Origin: XYD1-FULL-39-28 sp964539855
GTDB taxonomy: Bacteria; Patescibacteriota; Minisyncoccia; Minisyncoccales; Staskawiczbacteraceae
Direction of reading: 5' to 3'
Length of the DNA stretch: 19,765 bases
NCBI GenBank assembly: GCA_964539855.1
Contig: CAZIJR010000010.1
Location: 1 to 19,765, forward strand
Shown piece after piece: positions 1 through 7,114 of this stretch. The notes below the pieces were generated by a model. The model was not told where the DNA came from, did no database searches, and worked only from the letters and a program-made list of their open reading frames with translations. Numbering within the stretch: position 1 is the first letter of the stretch; each line of letters begins with the position of its first letter. The position numbers were made by a program, and so were the translations under genes.

Positions 1-29
1 TATTCATTTATTTTAACAAAAATACAAAG

Positions 30-53
30 AAAAAAACACGGGGGTAAACCGTG
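30..53 (-). terminator. Intrinsic terminator after rodA
   Basis: Read on the minus strand, a 5-bp perfect stem (CACGG with CCGTG, plus-strand 37-41 and 49-53) has a 7-nt loop and is followed directly by seven U. It lies 27 nt past the rodA stop, so it most likely ends the minor-pilin/ligA/rodA transcript. The stem is short, but stem plus U-run is the textbook form. Confidence 0.82.
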
Positions 54-58
54 CTAGT

Positions 59-67
59 TGTGGATAA
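59..67 (-). promoter_or_regulatory. DnaA-box-like 9-mer
   Basis: The minus strand reads TTATCCACA, the exact bacterial DnaA-box consensus, in the short spacer between the rodA stop and its terminator. It stands alone with no cluster around it. One or fewer such 9-mers would be expected by chance in a window of this size and composition, so a role is uncertain. Confidence 0.25.
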
Positions 68-79
68 CTTTTTAAGTAC

Positions 80-1171
80 TTATTTTCGAGCTTTAATAGA
101 CTGTAAAATACCTAAGGAAATAAAATTTCCTATTAATCCCGACCCTCCATAACTTATAAATGGCAGATACAAGCCCATCACAGGAAGTAAAGACAAATTC
201 ATTCCTATATTAATAAAAAACTGCATTATCAAAACAACTGCAAACCCAGAAGCAAAAAGCCGTGGAAAATTAGATTCAGATTCAATGGCAATTTTTAAAA
301 CCCTCCACACTAAAAACCCATAAACAAAAAACAATGCCAGAACTCCCGTTATGCCCCACTCCTCAGCCAGAACTGAAAAAATAAAATCTGTGTGTGGCTC
401 CGGTAAAAAACCGTACTGGACCTGCGAACCTTGTCCAAACCCCTGACCTAAAATTTGGCCTGAGCCTATGGCAATTTTTGTTTGATTTTGAGACCACGAT
501 GCTCCAAGATAATCATAGGGGAAAATAAAAGAAGTGATTCTTTCTTTTTGATAGTCTTCTAAAACAAATGTCCAAGATAAAGTTGCCACCAATAAAAAAG
601 ACAGAGCCAAAATTAAAAAATGATTTAACTTAATACCAGAAATAAGCAAAATGCCCAGCCATATAGTGAGTAAAACAGCGGTTCCTCCTAAATCTGGTTT
701 TAAAAAAATTAGTAAAGCTGGGAAAAATACATAAAGGCCCGAAAAAACAATATTTCTAAATTTATACATTTCAACGTGGCGCATTGAAAAATATTTTGCC
801 AGCAGAATTATCATCACAATTTTTGTGGGCTCATTTGGGTCCAAGGACAAAAGACCAACTTTATACCACCCCCTAGTACCCCTTATTAAAGGCGCAAAAA
901 AATAAAGCCCCAGAAGCAAAGCCAAACATATTCCGTATAAAGCCAAAATTAAATAAGAATTATTCCTTAATATTCTATAATCAAAAAGGCTCACGGCTAT
1001 CATCAAAATAAACCCAATAGCAAAAAAAATAATTTGCTTATTAAAATTTAAAAAACTGCCCTTTGCCATAGAGGCACTGTATATCCCAATCAGCCCAAAA
1101 ATTGTTAACAAAACCGAGGAAATTATAATTCCCCAGTCCATTTTTCTTAAATGATTTGTAAAAACTCCCAC
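80..1171 (-). CDS. rodA: RodA/FtsW-type SEDS peptidoglycan polymerase
   Basis: Integral membrane glycosyltransferase (363 aa) that polymerises lipid II into glycan strands, normally working with a class B PBP. About ten hydrophobic segments cover most of the protein. Family signatures are GW at 101-102, the KPDLGG variant of the QPDLGT motif at 158-163, the catalytic-loop motif PHTDFIF with Asp262 followed by EEWG at 270-273, and YGGSG at 341-345. The IYSAS near residue 30 and the length fit RodA better than FtsW, but the split is not absolute. The chosen start is GTG at 1169-1171, which abuts the ligA stop. It keeps the LRKxDW segment that usually precedes TM1; an ATG at 1139-1141 would remove it. 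No Shine-Dalgarno is visible, so translation is probably coupled to ligA. It is the last gene of the operon. Confidence 0.93.
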   Translation of the reverse strand: MGVFTNHLRKMDWGIIISSVLLTIFGLIGIYSASMAKGSFLNFNKQIIFFAIGFILMIAVSLFDYRILRNNSYLILALYGICLALLLGLYFFAPLIRGTRGWYKVGLLSLDPNEPTKIVMIILLAKYFSMRHVEMYKFRNIVFSGLYVFFPALLIFLKPDLGGTAVLLTIWLGILLISGIKLNHFLILALSFLLVATLSWTFVLEDYQKERITSFIFPYDYLGASWSQNQTKIAIGSGQILGQGFGQGSQVQYGFLPEPHTDFIFSVLAEEWGITGVLALFFVYGFLVWRVLKIAIESESNFPRLFASGFAVVLIMQFFINIGMNLSLLPVMGLYLPFISYGGSGLIGNFISLGILQSIKARK

Positions 1172-3184
1172 TTATTTGATTAAATTTACGAATTGTTTTT
1201 CTGTTAGTATTTTGACGCCTATTTTTTTAGCGCGCCCGGCTTTGCTTCCAGGTTCTGATCCTACCACAACATAATCAGTTTTCAAAGACACGGATTCAGA
1301 AATATTTCCGCCCAGCTCTCTTATTTTTACTTTTGCATCATCCCTAGTCATAGTTTCTAAACTACCCGTCAAAACAAAAGTCTCACCAGCGAATTTGGAG
1401 CTTTTATTTTGTAATTTATAATTTTTTATTTTTACAGATTTTTCTAGTTTTTCTAAAAAGTTTAAATTAGTTTTATTTTGAAGCCATTCATAAAGCGACT
1501 TTGAAACAACAGGACCAATATCTGAAACAGAATCAAAGTCCTCCAGTTTTGCATTTTTTATTTTACTTATAAACCCAAATTTTTCTGCCAAATCAATGGC
1601 TGTTTGTTCCCCTACATTTCGTATTCCCAAAGCATAAATAAACCTGGCTAAACTAATTTCTTTTTTATTTTGTATAGAATTTATTAAGTTTTCTGCTGAT
1701 TTTTCAGCAAATCTTTCTAGGTTTTTAATATCCCCCTCTTTTAGTTCAAACAAATCACTTGGGTCTTGCACAAGCCCTTCTTCCAAGAGCTTATCAATTA
1801 TTTTGGGTCCCAAGTGGTCAATATTAAAAGCAGTACGGGAAACAAAATGATAAAAATTCCTTCTTTTTTGTGCAAAACAATTCTTATTTGGGCACCGCAA
1901 TAGCACTTCACCCTCTAATTTTACTAATTTTGTGCCACAAGAAGGACATTTTTCGGGCATTTTAAAATTCTTTTCCTGTCCCGTTCTTAATTCTGGCAAA
2001 ACTTTAACAATTTCGGGTATCACATCTCCTGCCCTGCCCACAACAACTGTATCCCCAATTTTTAAACCCAGCCTTTTTATTTCCTCGTCATTATGCAGAG
2101 TTGCCCTGGTAATTGTAATTCCAGTAACTTGGACGGGCTCTAAAATCGCCACCGGAGTCATGGCCCCAGTTCTGCCCACTTGAACCTTAATATCCAAAAC
2201 TTTTGTGGTAGCCTGAGCCTGAGGGAATTTAAAAGCAATAGCTCCTCTTGGTGCCTTACCCACAACTCCCAGTTTTTCAAAAATTCTATTATTATTTACA
2301 ACCACCACAACTCCGTCAATTTCATAATCCAATTTTTCACGTTGTTTTATCCAATGTTCTCTAAAATGTAAAATATCTTGCAAGGATTTACAAAATTTGT
2401 TGTGCTTATTTGTTTTAAAACCAAGTTTATGTAAAATTTTATGTGTGTCTTCGTGGGTTTTCTGAGCAAAGTCCCCGCCTTGACGCGAGGCAGGTGTTTT
2501 AAGGTCATAAATAAAAGAATCAAGCTTTCTATAAGCTGTAATTTTAGAGTCAAGCTGGCGCACAGAACCTGCTGCAATATTTCTAGGATTTGCATAAACC
2601 GGCAGATTGTTTTGCTTTTGAATTTTATTTATCCTTTCAAATTCTTTTTTGGTTATAAAAACCTCGCCCCGCACAACTATCCTTTGTTTTTCATTTATAC
2701 TTAAAGGAATAGCCTCAACTGTTTTTAAATTCTGAGTGATGTCTTCGCCTGTTGTGCCGTCGCCCCTAGTGGAGCCTGTTTTTAATTCTCCTTTTTCATA
2801 AATTAACTCAATTGCCAGTCCGTCTATTTTAAGCTCGCAATAAAAATCTATTTCCTGCTTTTCTTTCTCTGTAAGCAACTTTGAAATTCTGGTCAGCCAA
2901 TCTTCCATATCTTCTTTTGAAAAAGCATCGTTAAAAGAAAGCATTTTTTCAAAATGCTTAAACTTTTTAAACTGTTTTAATGGCTCACCCGCCACTCTTT
3001 GAGTGGGCGAATCCAAGGTCACCAAATCCGGAAACTTTTGCTCCAAGTCAAAGAGCTCTTTTTTTAAAGAATCTAAAACAGAGTCAGAAATTTCCTGCTG
3101 GTCTAAAACGTGATAAAGATGCCTATGATGATTTATAAGTTTTTTTAGCTTATCAATCCTATGTTTTACCTCTTGTTTATCCAT
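1172..3184 (-). CDS. ligA: NAD-dependent DNA ligase LigA
   Basis: Seals nicks during replication and repair using NAD+. At 670 aa it has the usual full length and domain order: Ia domain (1-65), adenylation domain with the KIDG motif and active-site Lys119, OB fold (about 320-400), a four-Cys zinc finger (C413, C416, C431, C436), HhH repeats (about 450-575, with GIRNVGEQTA) and a C-terminal BRCT domain (about 597-670). In the Ia NMN-binding patch, Tyr24-His25, Asp34 and Asp38 are kept, but the usual Tyr before the last Asp is Leu37. Residues about 230-238 (PASRQGGD region) are encoded by a G+C-rich hairpin repeat that looks inserted in frame. The gene starts 14 nt after a PilX-like gene and abuts rodA. 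A possible own promoter overlaps the end of the upstream gene. Confidence 0.97.
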   Translation of the reverse strand: MDKQEVKHRIDKLKKLINHHRHLYHVLDQQEISDSVLDSLKKELFDLEQKFPDLVTLDSPTQRVAGEPLKQFKKFKHFEKMLSFNDAFSKEDMEDWLTRISKLLTEKEKQEIDFYCELKIDGLAIELIYEKGELKTGSTRGDGTTGEDITQNLKTVEAIPLSINEKQRIVVRGEVFITKKEFERINKIQKQNNLPVYANPRNIAAGSVRQLDSKITAYRKLDSFIYDLKTPASRQGGDFAQKTHEDTHKILHKLGFKTNKHNKFCKSLQDILHFREHWIKQREKLDYEIDGVVVVVNNNRIFEKLGVVGKAPRGAIAFKFPQAQATTKVLDIKVQVGRTGAMTPVAILEPVQVTGITITRATLHNDEEIKRLGLKIGDTVVVGRAGDVIPEIVKVLPELRTGQEKNFKMPEKCPSCGTKLVKLEGEVLLRCPNKNCFAQKRRNFYHFVSRTAFNIDHLGPKIIDKLLEEGLVQDPSDLFELKEGDIKNLERFAEKSAENLINSIQNKKEISLARFIYALGIRNVGEQTAIDLAEKFGFISKIKNAKLEDFDSVSDIGPVVSKSLYEWLQNKTNLNFLEKLEKSVKIKNYKLQNKSSKFAGETFVLTGSLETMTRDDAKVKIRELGGNISESVSLKTDYVVVGSEPGSKAGRAKKIGVKILTEKQFVNLIK
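2473..2494. repeat. G+C-rich imperfect palindrome inside ligA
   Basis: On the minus strand, arms CCTGCCT and AGGCGGG (six Watson-Crick pairs and one G-U) flank a 7-nt loop, CGCGTCA. The stretch is far more G+C-rich than its surroundings and encodes a linker segment between the strand ending FIYDL and the THEDTHKIL helix of LigA. It resembles the small dispersed palindromic repeats that can sit in frame in genes. Only this copy is in the window, so repeat status is inferred from composition and symmetry. Confidence 0.5.
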
Positions 3185-3197
3185 ATAAAAACTTGCT

Positions 3198-3227
3198 GTT
3201 ATAATTGCATGTCTGTATAAATGTCAC
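3198..3227 (-). promoter_or_regulatory. Candidate ligA promoter
   Basis: On the minus strand, GTGACA (3222-3227, 5 of 6 to the -35 consensus) is separated by 18 nt from TATAAC (3198-3203, 5 of 6 to the -10). It lies in the last codons of the upstream PilX-like gene, and the ligA ATG is only 13 nt past the -10, so the transcript would be nearly leaderless. It could let ligA and rodA be expressed independently of the pilin genes. Confidence 0.45.
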
Positions 3228-4428
3228 CGCTGTCGTTAAAAAAATTATCTGTAGCATAAATGTCTACCGTATACTCTCCACTAAAATCCACGACATAAAT
3301 AACCTCTGATGCAAATGAGTTTCCCACTATTTGTACCATGGAGCCCTCGTGCACCTTCTCTTTAGTATTAGAGTCCCAAACTGTCAATTGGACCGAAGAA
3401 ACTCCTGAAATATCGTAAACATCTGCTGTTATCACCATACTATTCCCGTCAGATGGGACAACAGCCACATCTGTTACTGTGGGATATGGAGTGCCGCTTG
3501 CAGGATAAACCTCAAAGGCCAACCCTTCGGTTCCTTGAACAATATTCTTTGTTATTGGGTCTGGTGAATTGTTTTCAGCGGTAATTGTTATATAATAGGC
3601 GCCCACCTTGTCTGCTAGACGGGAACCACTAAAAGTTCCTCTTTTAGTACAATCTCCGGTGGTACTTTCAGTAATACAAAAAAGATCAACTAAGTATACG
3701 CTTGAATCAGAATCTGTATATACATTGGCCCTAACATGACTTATTTTATCATTAGTAATGGTTGTGCTAACTTCAGCAAAAATTTCAAACGAAAAAAGTC
3801 CGGCTGGAACAGATCTTGGTTGTACGGAAGCATTATCTATCCTAAAAGCGGCTCCTTCTTCTGTTTTTGAAGTTTTTGTGTTTACTTGTCTAAAAACATC
3901 ATTAAAATAACCTTTGGATTCAATATCAAAATTAGAAGTGCTTCCGTCTAAACTCGGGGATACCGTGGCTGTCACATGGTAACCCTTGGTGCCGTCAAAA
4001 ACAGTATCAAATTCAATCCTGCAGTTATCACACTTTTCGGGATTACAACCACCATCACTAAGAGGTGTAACAGATTTTGCATTGCAAAAAATACTGTCAT
4101 CGCGTATATCGCCTGGTCCATCTTTTACTTGGCACGCTCCAGGATTATCAGTGGGGTTATAATCAAACATAGAACACAACCCCCTTTCTGCAATTTGGTC
4201 TTCCCCTAATTTGGGCTTTACCTTCCTGTCGTAATAAAGCACTTTTTCCACTCCGCTGTCAGCTGCGTAAAAAGCTACAACAGACCTGCCAATATTTCTT
4301 ATAATTTTTAACTCACTGTACAAAAGTGCACTCACAGATACAATTACAGCCAAAATAATCACCATTATAAAAAAGGTTATAACCAACGAAACTCCTTTTT
4401 CTTGATTCTCTTTTGCAAAAATTTTCAT
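3199..4428 (-). CDS. PilX/GspK-like minor prepilin with Ig-like ectodomain (set B)
   Basis: A 409-aa protein with a prepilin-type N terminus: a basic leader, then KG at 11-12 and a hydrophobic helix (13-38). The fifth residue after the Gly is Ile, not the Glu found in most pilins, as is known for the tip pseudopilin GspK. The following VAFYAADSGVEK stretch (51-62) is typical of PilX N-terminal domains. A Cys-rich part (C85, C99, C115, C128, C133, C136) may form disulfides outside the cell. The rest looks like two beta-sandwich domains (about 195-310 and 316-400; the latter has the VYDISGVSSV Ig-like pattern). It is the fourth gene of the H-V-W-X operon, 10 nt after the PilW-like gene and 14 nt before ligA. 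Probable role: pilus-tip subunit or adhesin. Ligand unknown. Confidence 0.8.
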   Translation of the reverse strand: MKIFAKENQEKGVSLVITFFIMVIILAVIVSVSALLYSELKIIRNIGRSVVAFYAADSGVEKVLYYDRKVKPKLGEDQIAERGLCSMFDYNPTDNPGACQVKDGPGDIRDDSIFCNAKSVTPLSDGGCNPEKCDNCRIEFDTVFDGTKGYHVTATVSPSLDGSTSNFDIESKGYFNDVFRQVNTKTSKTEEGAAFRIDNASVQPRSVPAGLFSFEIFAEVSTTITNDKISHVRANVYTDSDSSVYLVDLFCITESTTGDCTKRGTFSGSRLADKVGAYYITITAENNSPDPITKNIVQGTEGLAFEVYPASGTPYPTVTDVAVVPSDGNSMVITADVYDISGVSSVQLTVWDSNTKEKVHEGSMVQIVGNSFASEVIYVVDFSGEYTVDIYATDNFFNDSGDIYTDMQL

Positions 4429-4438
4429 ATTTAAAAAA

Positions 4439-5122
4439 TCATTTTGCGTTTAGATTTCTTTGAGAAACAGTTGTCTGGATTATTCTTGAAGGACTTTCAT
4501 CATCACCCCGAGTTTTAACACCCAAAAGAATGGTAACCCGTGGTTGCTCGTCGTCTTCTTGAACAGCCCCCGCAGACCTACCAGATTCGTCGCCAGAGGG
4601 GTTCGGACTGTTGGCAACAGAGCCATCTGTACCGTTTATTCCAAATCTTATATAATCTATCTGTAAATTCCCGGAAGTCAAAGGCACGGCAGGCCCGCCA
4701 TCTTTAATCTCTTGTAAAACAAACGGGGACGTATCATCATTTGGGTCTAATCTTTCCAAAAAAAACTCTTGGCAAGCATTATCATCTGACTGGTTTATAA
4801 ATTTTATACCTTTATAAAATTGACAATTTTGGTCTATTCCTTCGCAGGCGGTCTCGGGCCTAGTAAGCAAATAAATATAACCGGCAAAATCTGCTCCCAT
4901 ACAGTTTATATCTTCTTCATCTACTGCTGTTTTTGCCATTCTTAATGCTTTTGACATATATTCCTCCACATAACTTATTTGATTCAAAAGCTCTTGGTCA
5001 GCCAGAGATTTTTTTTGATGTTGTGTGATGGACACAAAAATCATAACAGCTCCTCCAATAACAAACAAAAACACAGACATCACAACCAGCAGTTCAACTA
5101 AAGTAAATCCCTTATTTTTCAT
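4439..5122 (-). CDS. PilW/GspJ-like minor prepilin (set B)
   Basis: A 227-aa prepilin beginning MKNKGFTLVELL, with cleavage expected after Gly5 and Glu10 as the conserved mature +5 Glu, followed by a 20-residue hydrophobic helix. The C-terminal ...RIIQTTVSQRNL ending is the pattern seen in PilW/GspJ-like proteins of this kind. A longer reading from TTG at 5146 would overlap the previous gene and add eight residues before the leader. I prefer the ATG at 5120-5122, 14 nt past the upstream stop, because it gives a normal short leader. No Shine-Dalgarno is visible. It is the third gene of the operon and probably part of the initiating tip complex with its neighbours. Confidence 0.83.
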   Translation of the reverse strand: MKNKGFTLVELLVVMSVFLFVIGGAVMIFVSITQHQKKSLADQELLNQISYVEEYMSKALRMAKTAVDEEDINCMGADFAGYIYLLTRPETACEGIDQNCQFYKGIKFINQSDDNACQEFFLERLDPNDDTSPFVLQEIKDGGPAVPLTSGNLQIDYIRFGINGTDGSVANSPNPSGDESGRSAGAVQEDDEQPRVTILLGVKTRGDDESPSRIIQTTVSQRNLNAK

Positions 5123-5136
5123 ATTTTTGCTGTAAA

Positions 5137-5667
5137 TTAGTACCAATTATATAACGTATCCTCAACCTTAATACTATTTGTCATTCCAACAGGATTTAAA
5201 ATGTTCGGCTTTTCATCCCAAGAAACTTCCACAATAACCTTCATAATATAATCTGTAGAGCAATTGTTGTCCGGCAGACAATCAATTGTAATTTTCCTGA
5301 TAAAGTTTGTTTCCTCCCCTGTTTCATAATTATAAAAACGACTAACTGTATCTTTTTTCAATTTATTTTTACCAAAGGCCCCCACCGGATTAGAAAAAAG
5401 ACCGGTTGTCGTATAATCTACTTCACAACCTCCACCCTTGCACGCTGAAAGACCTTCGTCCCATGTATTTTCCAGAAGCCAATTATTGTCTCTTATATTT
5501 CTAATAACCTCTGCGCCTTCCTGCGCCAAATAAGCCGCCGTAAGACGATCTGCTGTGCTGGATGTCAAGATAACCATAGCCGAAAACGCACCATAAACAC
5601 CTATAATGGCAATAGACAATATAAAAATTGATATAATCAATTCAATAATAGTGAAACCTTTGTTCAT
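5137..5667 (-). CDS. PilV/GspI-like minor prepilin (set B)
   Basis: A 176-aa prepilin with leader MNKG, predicted cleavage after Gly4, Glu9 at mature +5 and a hydrophobic helix to about residue 33. The segment AAYLAQEGAEVIRNIRDNNWL (roughly 44-64) is a signature of PilV/GspI-type minor pilins. The remainder is a compact beta domain with two Cys pairs (near residues 70-76 and 129-135). It sits second in the H-V-W-X operon, 15 nt after the GspH/FimT-like gene. Inferred role: priming of pilus assembly and part of the tip. Confidence 0.85.
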   Translation of the reverse strand: MNKGFTIIELIISIFILSIAIIGVYGAFSAMVILTSSTADRLTAAYLAQEGAEVIRNIRDNNWLLENTWDEGLSACKGGGCEVDYTTTGLFSNPVGAFGKNKLKKDTVSRFYNYETGEETNFIRKITIDCLPDNNCSTDYIMKVIVEVSWDEKPNILNPVGMTNSIKVEDTLYNWY

Positions 5668-5682
5668 ATTTTAAGTTTTATG

Positions 5683-6297
5683 CTAGTTTACTTCTACCAA
5701 TCCGGCGGTATTTACCCATATAGTCCTGTCTTTATTTTTATCAGTCATCAATCCCAAAACAATGCCTATTTTAATAGAACCCGCCAGTCGTCCAGTTATT
5801 TCTACAGTTGGGCCTGGGGGCGTAAAATTTATGCTAACACTCTGTCCAGAAATATTTTTAATATCTTTTATATATAAACTCTTATTTTCCAAACTAAGCT
5901 GAACTATTTCCAGTATGCAATCCTTATCGAAATCCGATGATTCGTTACTACAAAACTGCTCTGTACCATCATATTGAGAATCTGGAAGCTCTCCCCTGTC
6001 AGCATAAATTATGTACTGCGTGTTATTGACTAAATTTATATAAACTCCGTATCCCTTCGCCTGAATTTTATTTCTCCCGTCATCTTCTATTTGCACACCA
6101 GACAGTCCTAAGTCCTCCGCTTTCCTCAAGTCTTGCGCCAGAGTATAGGAAGCTCTTGAAAGCGCAAATTGCCTTAATATTCTGGGAAAATCAGAAATTA
6201 AAATTGCAGAAAACATTGCAATTATAAAAATAGCAACTATAATTTCTACCAAACTAACCCCCTTTTCATAAAAATTTGAATCTCTATCCTCAAACAT
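5683..6297 (-). CDS. FimT/GspH-like minor prepilin (set B, first gene)
   Basis: A 204-aa prepilin with a 13-residue acidic-then-basic leader ending EKG, Val14 as first mature residue and Glu18 at mature +5. The hydrophobic helix is followed by LSRASYTLAQDLRKAEDLGLSG, typical of the GspH/FimT family. It opens the second minor-pilin operon. Its ATG lies only 10 nt past a perfect TATAAT, so the mRNA would have almost no leader, and no Shine-Dalgarno is present. The four prepilins H, V, W and X follow with 10-15 nt gaps, the same order as gspHIJK. Confidence 0.85.
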   Translation of the reverse strand: MFEDRDSNFYEKGVSLVEIIVAIFIIAMFSAILISDFPRILRQFALSRASYTLAQDLRKAEDLGLSGVQIEDDGRNKIQAKGYGVYINLVNNTQYIIYADRGELPDSQYDGTEQFCSNESSDFDKDCILEIVQLSLENKSLYIKDIKNISGQSVSINFTPPGPTVEITGRLAGSIKIGIVLGLMTDKNKDRTIWVNTAGLVEVN

Positions 6298-6307
6298 CTT
6301 TTTGTTT

Positions 6308-6337
6308 ATTATACATTATTCAGCCCAATTAGGCCAA
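6308..6337 (-). promoter_or_regulatory. Promoter of minor-pilin set B operon
   Basis: On the minus strand, TTGGCC (6332-6337, 4 of 6) and a perfect TATAAT (6308-6313) are separated by 18 nt. The ATG at 6297 is 10 nt beyond the -10, giving a predicted 5' leader of only a few nucleotides. The -35 lies within the left copy of a 24-nt direct repeat, and a long palindrome lies about 55-85 nt further upstream. Confidence 0.6.
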
Positions 6338-6352
6338 GCAAAAAAACAGCCC
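6329..6352. repeat. 24-nt direct repeat, left copy
   Basis: This 24-mer matches 7315-7338 at 22 of 24 positions; the differences are c/t at the 7th and g/a at the 10th base. Both have a seven-A run followed by CAGCCC. At the right copy the sequence is the 3' arm and U-run of the pilin terminator. Here the matching 5' arm is missing, so this copy is an orphan terminator half. The pair encloses the PaaX-like gene and both long palindromes. Confidence 0.75.
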
Positions 6353-6390
6353 AGAGATAACTCGCATAAAGAACCCCTCCCACAAAAACA

Positions 6391-6422
6391 TACGGTTTTT
6401 TCACTCGAGTGAAAAAACCGTA
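6391..6422. repeat. Perfect 32-bp palindrome, left copy
   Basis: A perfect inverted repeat with half-site TACGGTTTTTTCACTC and centre CTCGAG. The identical sequence plus the next five bases (37 nt, 6391-6427) recurs at 7141-7177, exactly 750 bp away. It starts 27 nt beyond the PaaX-like stop and lies upstream of the minor-pilin set B promoter. On the minus strand the hairpin is followed by TGTTTTTG, so it could also help end transcription of the PaaX-like gene. An operator role is equally possible. Confidence 0.9.
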
Positions 6423-6449
6423 CCAATTCCAAAACTATCTTTTTAATAT

Positions 6450-7046
6450 CTATACCAGTTTAAACATTCCCTTAAGGCCTTCCTGGTTATCAATCATCTC
6501 CAGCAAACCAAAACGTACGTACTTTTGAAGCTTAAACAGTTTAACAAAGTCCCTTATCTCCTTTTCGCAATCGTATGGGTGTAAAAATAAGCTTTCCTGA
6601 ATTTCATGAAAACCGCCCATTTTTAACCGGTACCTTATGGCATCTCTTCCTTTTCTACGTGTATTTGGAATATCAAAAGCTACCATACGCCATTTCCCAT
6701 CCCACTTTTCCTTTCTGTCGCCCAAACGTCTGAATCTCATATTTAAAATCCTTAGCTTCCCCTTTTCACTCAAGGAGACCAGAACCGAACCGTCATAATT
6801 TTCTTTTTTCTTTATATAATTTAATCTGTTTAGTTCCTTAAGAGAATCCTTTATCTCCTCGCGTTTAAAATTCTTCCAGGCACCCGGAAACAAATCATCA
6901 ATAAAAAACGCCTTCTTAAACCTATAGCTAAAAGCTGTATCAGCAGTGTAATATAAATGCAGTAATATTTTCTCTGTTATAGGATTCATTTTTAAAAGCT
7001 TATTTAATTGCTTTCTTTGAATTATAAAATGCCTGGAATTTGTCAT
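6450..7046 (-). CDS. PaaX-like winged-helix protein with Cas2-like C-terminal domain
   Basis: A 198-aa protein with two parts. Residues about 20-105 look like a winged-helix DNA-binding region (EEIKDSLKELNRLNYIKKK followed by a beta wing with VLVSLSEKGK). Residues 118-198 have the ferredoxin-like PaaX C-terminal/Cas2-like pattern (KWRMVAFDIPNTRRKGRD with Asp125, then LKMGGFHEIQESLFLHPY). Such proteins are common in Patescibacteria and are often labelled Cas2, but there are no CRISPR repeats or other cas genes here, so a transcriptional regulator is more likely. The listed ATG (7044-7046) lies inside a palindromic repeat. An ATG at 6987-6989 (residue 20, MNPITEKILL) is a credible alternative. 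No Shine-Dalgarno is seen at either. The gene stands alone between the major pilin and minor-pilin set B, with a long palindrome on each side. Confidence 0.75.
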   Translation of the reverse strand: MTNSRHFIIQRKQLNKLLKMNPITEKILLHLYYTADTAFSYRFKKAFFIDDLFPGAWKNFKREEIKDSLKELNRLNYIKKKENYDGSVLVSLSEKGKLRILNMRFRRLGDRKEKWDGKWRMVAFDIPNTRRKGRDAIRYRLKMGGFHEIQESLFLHPYDCEKEIRDFVKLFKLQKYVRFGLLEMIDNQEGLKGMFKLV

Positions 7047-7068
7047 TACCGCGAAAGCGAGAATGACA
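7041..7068. repeat. Palindromic repeat with GAAA loop at start of PaaX-like gene
   Basis: TGTCATT and AATGACA arms (7 bp) enclose a 2x2 mismatch, a 3-bp CGC/GCG stem and a GAAA tetraloop. It differs by two bases from a fully self-complementary form of the well-known dispersed type with CCGCGAAAGCGG at its centre. It is G+C-richer than its flanks. The annotated ATG of the PaaX-like gene falls in its left arm, so the first residues of that gene may be repeat-derived. Confidence 0.65.
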
Positions 7069-7090
7069 GCAGGGAAATAAAAGTAATTTC

Positions 7091-7104
7091 ATACCTCAAG
7101 GTAT
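7091..7104. promoter_or_regulatory. Small dyad in the predicted leader of the PaaX-like gene
   Basis: ATACCT and AGGTAT form 6-bp arms around a 2-base centre (CA). The dyad starts a few bases downstream of the predicted transcription start (about 7108), a typical place for a repressor operator. No second copy of the full 14-mer was noticed. Confidence 0.35.
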
Positions 7105-7114
7105 TTACTATTTT

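Noticed and set aside
5123..5146. TTG start for the PilW-like gene overlapping the PilV-like gene
   Set aside because: The ATG at 5120-5122 gives a normal short prepilin leader (MKNKG). The extension adds an unusual hydrophobic lead and an overlap.
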